DNA of 64,000 bases from Croceibacterium salegens. Lineage in GTDB: Bacteria > Pseudomonadota > Alphaproteobacteria > Sphingomonadales > Sphingomonadaceae. The stretch is from NCBI RefSeq assembly GCF_009827435.1, contig NZ_WTYM01000052.1:181470-245469 (forward strand), given 5' to 3'. Made by a program: the position numbers and the translations under genes. Shown piece after piece: positions 26,934 through 34,461 of the stretch. Within the stretch, counting starts at the first letter, position 1. Each line of letters opens with the position of its first letter. Under the pieces are notes generated by a model. It was given only the letters and a program-made list of their open reading frames with translations, ran no database searches and was not told where the DNA came from.

Positions 26934-26961
26934 GGGCCGGCCCCGCAGAGGGGACCGGCCC
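26934..26961. terminator. Bidirectional terminator-like hairpin between convergent genes
   Basis: GGGCCGGCCCC - GCAGA - GGGG-A-CCGGCCC, an 11-bp stem with one bulged base, sits exactly between the convergent nucleotidase and OmpA-lipoprotein genes. T-runs are weak on both sides. Confidence 0.55.
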
Positions 26962-26982
26962 TGATTGTTGCGGAGGCGGGAT

Positions 26983-27669
26983 TTACTGACCTGCAGCGGC
27001 CTTCGCTTCGGCCTCGGTGAACGGGATCACCTTGATTTCGACGCGGCGGTTGAGCGGTTCGTTGACGTTGTCGCCGGTCTGGACCTTTAGCTGGGTCTCG
27101 CCGAAGCCCTGCCAGCGGATGCGGCTCGCGGCGACGCCGCGGCTGGTCAGGTAGTTGGCGACCGACTGCGCGCGCCGTTCGGACAGCGCCTGGTTGGACG
27201 ACGACGAGCCGACGGTGTCGGTGTGGCCGTAAACGTCGACGAGGCTGTTGGGATATTGCACGAGGTTCGCGGCGACCTGGTCGAGCGTCGCCTGGAACGA
27301 GGCGCTGATCGACGAGCTTCCGGTCGGGAAGGTGACGTCGGGCAGGTTGACGAGGAAGGCGTTGCCGTTGTCCACTTCGGTGACGTCGACGCCGCTGCCG
27401 GCGGTGTTTTCCTTCAGCTCCTTGATCTGCTTGTCCATGTTGTAGCCGACGTAGCCGCCGATCGCGCCGCCGGCGACCGCGCCGGCGATGCGCGCGGTCT
27501 TGCCGCCGATCAGGCCGCCCAGCAGGTAGCCACCGAGGGCGCCGCCGATGCCGCCGATCGCGGTGCGCGAGATCTTCTGCTCGCCGGTGTTGGGGTCGGT
27601 GACGCAGGCGGAAGTTCCGAGCAGCGCGACAGAGGCGGCGCCGGCAATGAGAATGCGTTTGATCTGCAT
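26983..27669 (-). CDS. OmpA-family peptidoglycan-binding lipoprotein with glycine zipper (YiaD-like)
   Basis: 228 residues from the ATG at 27669; the frame upstream to 27801 is not coding. Lipoprotein signal with Cys22 (ALLGTSAC). A glycine-zipper region (about 39-75, repeated GG-x3-G) may insert in the membrane. The C-terminal OmpA domain (about 110-215) shows VDVYGHTDTVG, NQALSERRAQSVANYL and NRRVEIKV, the diaminopimelate-binding pocket residues. It probably ties the outer membrane to peptidoglycan. A well-matched EcfG-type promoter lies 85 bases upstream, so it is likely part of the general stress regulon. Confidence 0.93.
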   Translation of the reverse strand: MQIKRILIAGAASVALLGTSACVTDPNTGEQKISRTAIGGIGGALGGYLLGGLIGGKTARIAGAVAGGAIGGYVGYNMDKQIKELKENTAGSGVDVTEVDNGNAFLVNLPDVTFPTGSSSISASFQATLDQVAANLVQYPNSLVDVYGHTDTVGSSSSNQALSERRAQSVANYLTSRGVAASRIRWQGFGETQLKVQTGDNVNEPLNRRVEIKVIPFTEAEAKAAAGQ

Positions 27670-27753
27670 GGTATTGGCATCCTTCCTGGTGGAGAAAACA
27701 CAGAGAACAGCGCACGCTTCCCGAAAATCGTGTGCGCCGGGTACGGTGGGCAA

Positions 27754-27778
27754 AACGCTGGGACTCGAAACGCGTTCC
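27754..27778 (-). promoter_or_regulatory. EcfG-type (general stress response) promoter for the OmpA lipoprotein gene
   Basis: On the minus strand: GGAAC (27778-27774), a 16-base spacer, CGTT (27757-27754). Exact match to the alphaproteobacterial EcfG consensus, with the same spacer as the promoter at 16726. The gene ATG is 85 bases downstream of the -10 element. Confidence 0.75.
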
Positions 27779-27827
27779 TCAGCGGTGCTTCGCGTCGGCA
27801 AACAAATCTGCTAGCGCCCTCTCGGCA

Positions 27828-29123
27828 ATGGCACCCTTCCCCTGGTTCGATCTGGCAATACTTGCCGGTCTCATCCTCCTCAACGGCATCTTCGCAATGT
27901 CGGAACTGGCGATCGTTTCCGCGCGGACCGCACGGCTCAAGGTGTTGGCCGACAAGGGCAGCCGCTCGGCCCGTACGGTCCTCGCGCTGGCCGGCGATCC
28001 CGGCAAGTTCCTCTCGACGGTCCAGGTCGGCATCACGCTGATCGGGATCATCGCCGGCGCCTTTTCCGGGGCCACGCTCGGGGCACCGATGGGCGAGCGG
28101 CTCGAACTGCTCGGCCTCGAGCCCGACACCGCGCAAACCGCCGGCTTCGCCCTCGTCATCGCGCTGACGACCTATTTCAGCCTCGTCGTGGGCGAACTGG
28201 TGCCCAAGCAGCTGGCGCTCAGGAAGGCCCTGCCGATCGCGCTGGTCATGGCCCCGCCGATGGCGCTGATGGCGCGCGCCGCTGCGCCGGTCGTGTGGCT
28301 GCTCGACACCTCGTCGAGCATGATCATGCGCCTGATCGGGGTGCGCCACCGCGGCGAACACGGGCTCAGCGCGGAGGAGATTCACATGATCTTCGCCGAA
28401 GCGACCCGCTCGGGCGTGATCGAGGAGGGCGAGCGGGCGATCCTCTCGGGCATCATGCGCCTGACCGACCGCACCGTGCGCGAGCTGATGACCCCGCGCA
28501 CCCAGATCGACTGGCTCGACCTCCATGCCGACAGCAAGGAGATTTCGGAGACGATCGCCGCCTCGCCGCACTCGATGCTGCCGGTCGCCGACGGATCGGT
28601 CGACAAGGTGGTCGGCGTGGTAAAGGTGCGCGAAGTGCTCGCCGAACTGGTCGCCGGCCGCCCGGTCTACCTCGACCGGCTGGTGCGCAAGGCCGAGGTG
28701 GTTCCCGACCAGCTCGACGCGATGGACGCGTTGCGCATCCTGCAGTCGTCGGGCCTGGGCATGGCCATGGTCCACGACGAATACGGCCACCTCGACGGCA
28801 TCGTCACCCCGGCCGACCTGCTCAACGCCATGGCCGGCAACTTCGCGAGCCACCAGGACGAGGGTGACGAGCCCGAACTGGTCGAGCGCGAGGACGGTTC
28901 GCTGCTGGTCGCGGGAGCGATGAGCGCCGACGCTCTGGCCGAACGGCTCGGCATCGACCTCCCGCAGGCGCGCGAATTCGCCACCGCTGCGGGCTACGTG
29001 CTGTTCATGCTCAAGCGCTTGCCCGAAGTGGGCGAGCACTTCCACGACCAGGGGTGGCGGTTCGAGGTCGTGGATCTCGACGGGCGCAAGATCGATAAAT
29101 TGTTGGTCAGCGAGGAAAGTTAG
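27828..29123 (+). CDS. CNNM/CorC-type transporter-like membrane protein (DUF21 - CBS pair - CorC_HlyC)
   Basis: 431 residues from the ATG at 27828. Three to four membrane segments form the DUF21/CNNM domain (about 1-190; LLNGIFAMSELAIVSAR and STVQVGITLIGIIAGAFSG are signatures). Two CBS domains follow (about 210-330; ELMTPRTQIDWLD and MVHDEYGHLDGIVT), then the CorC_HlyC C-terminal domain (about 345-430). The family is often labelled hemolysin, but characterised members are linked to Mg2+/Co2+ transport. It is divergent from the OmpA gene. Confidence 0.93.
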   Translation: MAPFPWFDLAILAGLILLNGIFAMSELAIVSARTARLKVLADKGSRSARTVLALAGDPGKFLSTVQVGITLIGIIAGAFSGATLGAPMGERLELLGLEPDTAQTAGFALVIALTTYFSLVVGELVPKQLALRKALPIALVMAPPMALMARAAAPVVWLLDTSSSMIMRLIGVRHRGEHGLSAEEIHMIFAEATRSGVIEEGERAILSGIMRLTDRTVRELMTPRTQIDWLDLHADSKEISETIAASPHSMLPVADGSVDKVVGVVKVREVLAELVAGRPVYLDRLVRKAEVVPDQLDAMDALRILQSSGLGMAMVHDEYGHLDGIVTPADLLNAMAGNFASHQDEGDEPELVEREDGSLLVAGAMSADALAERLGIDLPQAREFATAAGYVLFMLKRLPEVGEHFHDQGWRFEVVDLDGRKIDKLLVSEES

Positions 29124-29150
29124 CGGAGACGCTCGCATCCGGGCGAACCT

Positions 29151-29260
29151 TTTGTCTCATGCACCCGCATCCGCGGGTGCGTCCTCGGTGCTGTTCCCTA
29201 CGTTCCGCTTCGCTCCACTGCGGGGCACCTGCGGGCGGCCGCCTCCGTCTGGCTATCGCC
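29151..29260 (+). repeat. Repeat copy L of an inverted pair
   Basis: Begins 27 bases after the CNNM-like gene stop. Contains an inner hairpin CACCCGC-ATC-CGCGGGTG. Homologous in block order to the minus-strand copy at 29342-29456. It could be a MITE-like or REP-like element, or a small RNA gene duplicated in inverted orientation. Confidence 0.55.
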
Positions 29261-29289
29261 TGACGGCTACTTGAGCCAAGCGCCCTTGC

Positions 29290-29310
29290 GGCTCCCTGCT
29301 CGGGAGCCGT
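29290..29310. terminator. Hairpin between the two inverted repeat copies
   Basis: CGGCTCCC - TGCTC - GGGAGCCG, an exact 8-bp stem followed by TTCT. It may terminate transcription from the CNNM-like gene. Confidence 0.45.
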
Positions 29311-29341
29311 TCTATCACATATTTGGAGGGCTATTCCCTGT

Positions 29342-29456
29342 TCCTGGCCGCGGCAGCCCTAGCGCGAACGCGCGCCCGCAGCGGCCCCGCAGTCCGCAGG
29401 ACGGAGGGATTGGCCGCGAGGACGCCCGCCCGGATGGGCGGGCATGAAACAAAAAT
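29342..29456 (-). repeat. Repeat copy R of an inverted pair
   Basis: Read on the minus strand it starts TTTTTGTTTCATGC, continues with a strong hairpin GCCCGCC-CATCC-GGGCGGGC and the conserved blocks listed for the interval. It lies directly after the DUF3035 stop and may also act as that operon's terminator (hairpin near 29425-29445). Confidence 0.55.
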
Positions 29457-29878
29457 CAGGAAGGGATGACAGCCGAAGCCGCTTGGCCGTCACCCTCGGG
29501 CGCGCCGATGATCGATTGGGTCGTGGTGCCCTTGTCGACGGTGAAGGTGGTCGGGTCGCCGACCGACGAGCGGATGCCGGGGGCGGATTCGCCGGCGCGA
29601 TCGATCGCGCTGGTTTCCACCGCGCTGCGCGGGGCACTCCCGCCGAACAGGGCTTCGAGCGCCTGCTGCGAGGCGGTGCCTTCGGCCGGACGCGGGGCGC
29701 CCGGTTGCGGCGGGACCAGCGCGAAATCGGGCGGGATGACCAGCGGAGCCTGGCGCTGCACGGCGAATTCGTCGGGCCGGTCGCGACCGAGAATGCCGCC
29801 GCCCCCGCAGCCGGAAAGCAGCGCGGCCAGACCAGTGACCGGGCCGGCGATCAGGGCGAAACGGGGGGAAATGCGCAT
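29456..29878 (-). CDS. DUF3035 lipoprotein
   Basis: 140 residues from the ATG at 29878, which shares a base with the lspA stop (TGATG). Lipoprotein signal with LLSGC at about residues 20-24. The rest is low-complexity, rich in Pro, Ala, Gly and Ser, with the RPDEFAVQRQAPLVIPPDFALVP motif typical of DUF3035 proteins, which in alphaproteobacteria follow lspA. Function unknown. The last gene of an ileS-lspA-DUF3035 operon. Its lipoprotein nature fits a gene placed beside the signal peptidase that would process it. Confidence 0.9.
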   Translation of the reverse strand: MRISPRFALIAGPVTGLAALLSGCGGGGILGRDRPDEFAVQRQAPLVIPPDFALVPPQPGAPRPAEGTASQQALEALFGGSAPRSAVETSAIDRAGESAPGIRSSVGDPTTFTVDKGTTTQSIIGAPEGDGQAASAVIPS

Positions 29879-30426
29879 CAATTGGTCTCCGCGGCGTCCG
29901 GCGCCGTCTCAGTCTCGGGTGGGCTCTGCTCGTGGGCGGGTTTCTCGCGCATGAACAGCGAGCGGGCAAGCACTATCAACACCCCGATCGTGATCGCCGC
30001 GTCGGCGACGTTGAAGATCAGGAAGGGGCGAATCTCGCCGAAGTGCAGGTCGGCATAGTCGAGCACGTAGTTGTTGGTCAGGCGGTCGAGGATGTTGCCA
30101 AGCGCGCCGCCCAGCACGAGCGACAGCGCGACGATGTCGCCCATCTTGCGCTCGCGCAGGATCCACACCGCAACGCCCAGCGCGATCGCCCCGGTAATGC
30201 CGATCAGCGCGAGCTGCATTTCGGTCGAATGCGCGGTGAACATGCCCAGCGAGACGCCGTAGTTGTGCGTTCGGGTCAGGGCGAAGAACGGCAGCAGATC
30301 GACGCTGTCGCCGACGCTTCCGAGGTGGAAATGCTTGACGACGAACCACTTCACCCACTGGTCGAGGGCGAACACCGCGAGGGCAATGGCGAAGCCGGCG
30401 AGGCGGCGCTTGACGATCGGGGTCAT
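29878..30426 (-). CDS. lspA: Lipoprotein signal peptidase (signal peptidase II)
   Basis: 182 residues from the ATG at 30426, overlapping the ileS stop in ATGA; the longer frame into ileS is rejected. Four membrane segments. The two catalytic aspartates are seen in GNILDRL (about 113) and FNVADAAI (about 142), with the RTHNYGVSLGMF segment between segments 1 and 2. Cleaves prolipoproteins ahead of the lipidated cysteine; substrates in this window include the Wza-like, OmpA-like, serine hydrolase and DUF3035 proteins. The charged C-terminal tail (EKPAHEQSPPETETAPDAAE) is longer than usual. Confidence 0.96.
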   Translation of the reverse strand: MTPIVKRRLAGFAIALAVFALDQWVKWFVVKHFHLGSVGDSVDLLPFFALTRTHNYGVSLGMFTAHSTEMQLALIGITGAIALGVAVWILRERKMGDIVALSLVLGGALGNILDRLTNNYVLDYADLHFGEIRPFLIFNVADAAITIGVLIVLARSLFMREKPAHEQSPPETETAPDAAETN

Positions 30427-33359
30427 ACGGCGGCGTCCATGCTTGCGACGACCTCGTCGCAGCGCGCGCAGAGCGCACCGTCCTCGGTCACTTCGGGCAG
30501 CAGCCGCCAGCAGCGGCCGCACTTGTGGTTGTCGGTGCGGGTCACGGAGAGCGCACTACCACGCGATACCGGACCGCTGATGAACAGTTCCGCAAGCGCC
30601 TCGTCGGAAAAGCCCGCCGGGACGGCGTAGGCCGGCACCGTAACGCTCGCCTCGAGGCCCGAGCGCACGACCTTCTCGCGCCGCAGCGGCTCGATCGCCT
30701 CGGTGACCTGTTCGCGCAGGGTCCGCAAACGGCTCCATTCATCGTCATCCCCGCGAAGGCGGGGATCCAGCTCCGGCGTCGCGCCTGGATTCCCGCCTTC
30801 GCGGGAATGACGAGAGTCTGGAAGTCCCGGCCACTCCAGCAGATGCACGCTGCCCGCATCCGGGAAGCGCGTGCCCCACACCTCTTCGCTGGTGAACACC
30901 AGCACCGGGGCGGCGTAGCGGACCAGCGCGTGGAACAGCGTGTCGAAGACCGTGCGGCAGGCGCGGCGCTTCGTACTGTCGGGCGCATCGCAGTAGAGGC
31001 TGTCCTTGCGGATATCGAAGTAGAAGGCCGACAGGTCCTCGTTGCAGAAATCGATCAGCGCGCGGACGTAGGTGTTGAAGTCGAAGTCGGCCACCGCCTG
31101 CCGCAGCGTCGCGTCGAGATCGGCGAGCAGCGCGAGGACGTAGCGCTCCAGCTCGGGCATTTCGGCCACGTCCAGCCGCTCGGCTTCCGAAAACCCGTCG
31201 AGCGCGCCGAGCAGGTAGCGGAAGGTGTTGCGCAGCTTGCGGTACTGGTCGGCGACGCCCTTGAGGATCTCGTCGCTGATCCGGTGATCCTCGGTGTAAT
31301 CGACGCTCAGCGCCCAGAGGCGGATGATGTCGGCGCCGTACTGCTCCATCACCTTGATCGGATCGACCGTGTTGCCGAGGCTCTTCGACATCTTGCGGCC
31401 GTCGCCCGCCATGGTGAAGCCGTGGGTCAGCACCGCCTCGTAGGGCGCGCGGCCGCGGGTGCCGCAGCTTTCGAGCAGCGAGGACTGGAACCAGCCGCGA
31501 TGCTGGTCGGAGCCTTCGAGGTAGAGGTCGGCGGGCCACTTCAGCTCGGGCCAGCGGCCGCTTTCGAGCACGAAGGCATGGGTCGAACCCGAATCGAACC
31601 ACACGTCGAGGATGTCAGTGACCCGCTCGTAGTCGGCGAGGTCGTATTCGTTGCCGAGCAGCGCCTGCGCGCTCTCCTCGTCCCAGGCATCGACGCCCTG
31701 CGCGCGCACCGCGGCGACGATGCGTGCGTTGACCTCCTTGTCGACGAGATACTCGCCGGTCTTGCGGTCCACGAACAGCGTGATCGGCACGCCCCAGGCG
31801 CGCTGGCGGCTGAGCACCCAGTCGGGCCGCCCCTCGACCATGCTGCCGATGCGGTTGCGGCCCTTGGCCGGGACGAAGCGGGTCTGCTCGATGGCTTCGA
31901 GCGCGAGCTGGCGCAGCGTCTCGCGGGGTTCCTGCGCTCCGCCCTCGTTCTCCCAGCGCTGCTCGCGCGGGTTGTCGATATGCTCGAGGATCGGCTTGTC
32001 CATCGGCACGAACCACTGCGGCGTGCAGCGGAAGATCACCTTGGCCTTCGAGCGCCACGAGTGGGGATAGCTGTGTTGATAATCTGTGGACGCGCTGAGG
32101 AGAGCGCCCGCCTCGCGCAGGTCCGAACATATCGGACCGTCAGGCGCGTTGAACTTGGGGTTGATGACCGAGCCCTGCCCGCCGAGCCAGGCCCAGTCCG
32201 CGCGATACTTCCCGTCGCCCTCGACCGCGAAGACCGGGTTGATGCCGTGCGCCTTGCACAGGTCGAAGTCGTCCTCGCCATGGTCGGGCGCCATGTGGAC
32301 GAGGCCCGTGCCGCTCTCGGTGGTGACGAAGTCGCCGGGGAGGAACGGCCGCGGCTCGGCGTAGAACCCGCCGAGGTGGTGCATCGGGTGGCGGGCCTTG
32401 ACGCCCTCAAATCCTTGGGGCGCCGTGTAGACACCCGGAGTCGTCACCGTATCCCTGGAAAGTCCGAGCCTCGCCAGAAATGAGTCTTCCAGATCCATCG
32501 CGACCAAGAAGCGTTTGCCCATGAGGTGCGAGACTTCAGGTCGAACTGCGAGCTTGTTGTCAATGACTTCGAGCAAGCGGTAAGTGATTCCAGGCCCATA
32601 GGCGAGCGCCTGATTTACAGGAATCGTCCACGGAGTGGTTGTCCAAATGACGGCATAGGCCCCAACCCACTCTGCGAAGAAGGGGCTCTCCACGATCTCG
32701 AACGCCACGTCGACCTGGGTCGAGACGATGTCCTCGTATTCGACCTCGGCTTCCGCCAGCGCGGTCTTCTCGACCGGGCTCCACATCACCGGCTTGGCGC
32801 CGCGGTAGAGCTGGCCGCTCTCGGCGAACTTGAGCAGTTCCGAGACGATCGTCGCCTCGCTCTCGAACTGCATCGTCAGGTAGGGATTGTCCCAGTCGCC
32901 GCCGATGCCGAGGCGCTTCAGCTGCTCGCGCTGGGTATCGACCCAGTGCTGGGCATAGGCGCGGCATTCGGCGCGGAATTCCTTCGCCGGGACCTCGTCC
33001 TTGTTGAGCTTCTTCTTGCGGTACTGCTCCTCGACCTTCCACTCGATCGGGAGGCCGTGACAGTCCCACCCGGGCACGTAGGGCGCATCCTTGCCGAGCA
33101 GGGTCTGCGTGCGCACCACCATGTCCTTGAGCACGTGGTTGAGTGCGTGGCCGATGTGCATGTCGCCGTTGGCGTAGGGCGGGCCGTCGTGCAGCACGAA
33201 CTTCTCGCGCCTGGCGCGGGCAGCGCGGACCTGCTTGTAAATCCCCTCGGACTCCCAGCGCGCGGCAATGCCCGGCTCCTTCTCGGGGAGGCCGGCCTTC
33301 ATCGGGAAGTCGGTCTTCGGCAGGAAGACCGTCGGGCGGTAGTCGCGTTGTTCTGACAT
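30423..33359 (-). CDS. ileS: Isoleucyl-tRNA synthetase with an in-frame palindromic insertion
   Basis: 978 residues; E. coli IleS has 938. Class Ia synthetase charging tRNA-Ile, with an editing domain that clears valyl-tRNA. HIGH at 68-71 (MHIGHALNH), KMSKS at about 655-659, and C-terminal zinc-binding Cys pairs CGRC and CARC (about 943-967). Residues about 849-873, between the anticodon-binding region and the C-terminal zinc domain, read DSRHSREGGNPG and LDPRLRGDDD. They are encoded by a repetitive palindrome (30743-30812) and are not part of the normal protein, yet the frame stays open. First gene of the ileS-lspA operon. Confidence 0.97.
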   Translation of the reverse strand: MSEQRDYRPTVFLPKTDFPMKAGLPEKEPGIAARWESEGIYKQVRAARARREKFVLHDGPPYANGDMHIGHALNHVLKDMVVRTQTLLGKDAPYVPGWDCHGLPIEWKVEEQYRKKKLNKDEVPAKEFRAECRAYAQHWVDTQREQLKRLGIGGDWDNPYLTMQFESEATIVSELLKFAESGQLYRGAKPVMWSPVEKTALAEAEVEYEDIVSTQVDVAFEIVESPFFAEWVGAYAVIWTTTPWTIPVNQALAYGPGITYRLLEVIDNKLAVRPEVSHLMGKRFLVAMDLEDSFLARLGLSRDTVTTPGVYTAPQGFEGVKARHPMHHLGGFYAEPRPFLPGDFVTTESGTGLVHMAPDHGEDDFDLCKAHGINPVFAVEGDGKYRADWAWLGGQGSVINPKFNAPDGPICSDLREAGALLSASTDYQHSYPHSWRSKAKVIFRCTPQWFVPMDKPILEHIDNPREQRWENEGGAQEPRETLRQLALEAIEQTRFVPAKGRNRIGSMVEGRPDWVLSRQRAWGVPITLFVDRKTGEYLVDKEVNARIVAAVRAQGVDAWDEESAQALLGNEYDLADYERVTDILDVWFDSGSTHAFVLESGRWPELKWPADLYLEGSDQHRGWFQSSLLESCGTRGRAPYEAVLTHGFTMAGDGRKMSKSLGNTVDPIKVMEQYGADIIRLWALSVDYTEDHRISDEILKGVADQYRKLRNTFRYLLGALDGFSEAERLDVAEMPELERYVLALLADLDATLRQAVADFDFNTYVRALIDFCNEDLSAFYFDIRKDSLYCDAPDSTKRRACRTVFDTLFHALVRYAAPVLVFTSEEVWGTRFPDAGSVHLLEWPGLPDSRHSREGGNPGATPELDPRLRGDDDEWSRLRTLREQVTEAIEPLRREKVVRSGLEASVTVPAYAVPAGFSDEALAELFISGPVSRGSALSVTRTDNHKCGRCWRLLPEVTEDGALCARCDEVVASMDAAV
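30743..30812. repeat. REPIN-like palindromic element inserted in frame in ileS
   Basis: 70 bases: left arm CGTCATCCCCGCGAAGGC and GGGGATCCAG; right arm CTGGATTCCCGCC and TTCGCGGGAATGACG, the near-exact inverse. Each arm is itself a small hairpin (CCCCGC-GAAG-GCGGGG; CCCGC-CTTC-GCGGG). Two inverted REP-like singlets of this type are widespread in proteobacterial intergenic regions. Here the element lies in coding sequence and is translated as about 24 extra residues. Confidence 0.9.
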
Positions 33360-33415
33360 TTCGGATGGCCCGCTACAAAAATCGGGCCGTGTAGGAAAAC
33401 GGTTTTTGTCCTGCT

Positions 33416-33538
33416 GGTCCTTCGAGACGGGCCTTCGACATGCTCAGTCCCTCCTCAGGATGAGCGAAAAACCGGCGAGCCCGCTCATCCTGAGGAGACT
33501 TGTCGAAGCCGAAGGCTGAGCGGCCGTCTCGAAGGACC
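33416..33538. repeat. Long imperfect inverted repeat between ileS and ribF
   Basis: Outer arms GGTCCTTCGAGACGG (33416-33430) and CCGTCTCGAAGGACC (33524-33538) are exact inverses. Inner arms CTCCTCAGGATGAGCG and CGCTCATCCTGAGGAG also pair, leaving an AAAAACCGGCGAGCC-type loop. 123 bases; the last base is also the final base of the ribF stop codon. A different family from the ileS element. Probably a mobile REP-type element that serves as the ribF terminator. A small hairpin GGCCCG/CGGGCC (33367-33388) lies between it and ileS. Confidence 0.85.
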
Positions 33539-34461
33539 TAGGCAAAAAGGTTCCTGGCCCGTTCGCAATCCTCGGCCATCTGCGCCTTGAGTGGTTCAAG
33601 CGCATCGAACTTCATCTCCGGGCGCAGGAAGTGGTGGAAGGCCACCTCGATCTCCTGCCCGTAGAGGTCGCCGGCAAAGTCGAAGAAATAGGGTTCGAGC
33701 AGCTCCTTCGGCGGATCGAAACTCGGGCGCACGCCGACGTTGGCCGCGCCCTTGAGTTCGGTGCCGTCGGGGAGGCGGCCGGTCACTGCGTAGATCCCGA
33801 AGCGCGGGCGCAGGTAGGTGCCGAGTTCCATGTTGGCGGTAGGGTAGCCGATCTCGCGGCCGCGCTTGTCGCCGTGGATCACCGGGGCGCGGATGGCGAA
33901 GGGGCGGGTCAGCAGGCGGGTGGCCTCGGCGCAGTCGCCGGCCTTGAGCGCGTCGCGGATGCGGCTGGACGAAACGACGCGGCCGCCGTCCATCACCGGG
34001 CCGAGCGCGCGCACGCCGATGCCGAGGCCCGCGCCGACTTCGCGCAGCACCGCGATGTTGCCGCCGCGGCCCTTGCCGAAGGTGAAGTCCTCGCCCGTCA
34101 CCACGCCCGCCGCGCCGATGTGATCGCCGAGCAGTTTCGTCACGAAGTCTTCCGCGGTCGTGCCCGCCAGCGCGTCGTCGAAATGGAACACCAGCATGGC
34201 GTCGGCCCCGGCGGCGGCGAACAGCTCCTGCCGCTGGTCGAGGGTGGTCAGGCGGAATGGCGGGACGTGCGGGGCGAAGTGGCGCACCGGGTGCGGGTCG
34301 AAGGTGGCGACGATCGCCGGGCGGCCTTCGGATTTCGCCCACTCGACCGCCTCGCGAACCACTGCCTGGTGGCCGAGATGGAAGCCATCGAAATTGCCCA
34401 GCGCGACGACCGCGCCGCGCAGGTCCGCCGGAACCGGCTGGCGATGGTCGAGGCGGATCAT
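33538..34461 (-). CDS. ribF: Bifunctional riboflavin kinase / FAD synthetase
   Basis: 307 residues, typical length. N-terminal FMN adenylyltransferase domain with ALGNFDGFHLGHQ (about 20-32, nucleotide-binding) and SSSRIRDALKAGD (about 163); C-terminal riboflavin kinase domain with GYPTANM (about 203) and FDPPKE(L)LEPYFFDF (about 250-266). Makes FMN and FAD, used by PdxH and ETF in this window. ATG overlaps the folA stop in ATGA, and the stop abuts a long inverted repeat. Last gene of the gpmA-purEK-folA-ribF run. Confidence 0.96.
   Translation of the reverse strand: MIRLDHRQPVPADLRGAVVALGNFDGFHLGHQAVVREAVEWAKSEGRPAIVATFDPHPVRHFAPHVPPFRLTTLDQRQELFAAAGADAMLVFHFDDALAGTTAEDFVTKLLGDHIGAAGVVTGEDFTFGKGRGGNIAVLREVGAGLGIGVRALGPVMDGGRVVSSSRIRDALKAGDCAEATRLLTRPFAIRAPVIHGDKRGREIGYPTANMELGTYLRPRFGIYAVTGRLPDGTELKGAANVGVRPSFDPPKELLEPYFFDFAGDLYGQEIEVAFHHFLRPEMKFDALEPLKAQMAEDCERARNLFA

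Larger units (their letters stand above)
29124..29455. other. Gene-free 332-bp interval built from an inverted pair of related repeats
   Basis: No credible open frame with coding character is present. The left side (about 29151-29260) and the right side (about 29342-29456, read on the minus strand) are imperfect copies of one sequence: shared blocks in the same order are TTTTGT-TCATGC, CCCGC, ATCCG, GCGTCCTCG, TCCCT-CGT-C-GC, ACTGCGGGGC, CTGCGGGCG. The copies point towards each other around a hairpin at 29290-29310. I see no tmRNA, RNase P or 6S RNA signature. Confidence 0.6.

Noticed and set aside
29124..29455. tmRNA, RNase P RNA or 6S RNA in the gene-free interval
   Set aside because: No T-loop, no conserved P4 or CR elements, no tag frame, and no extended rod fold by eye.
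29878..30522. Longer LspA start
   Set aside because: The added 32 residues overlap ileS and are highly basic; ATG 30426 in ATGA overlap gives the normal LspA N-terminus.
30743..30812. Frameshift or pseudogene in ileS
   Set aside because: The frame stays open through the element, and both HIGH and KMSKS and the C-terminal zinc cysteines are intact in one frame.
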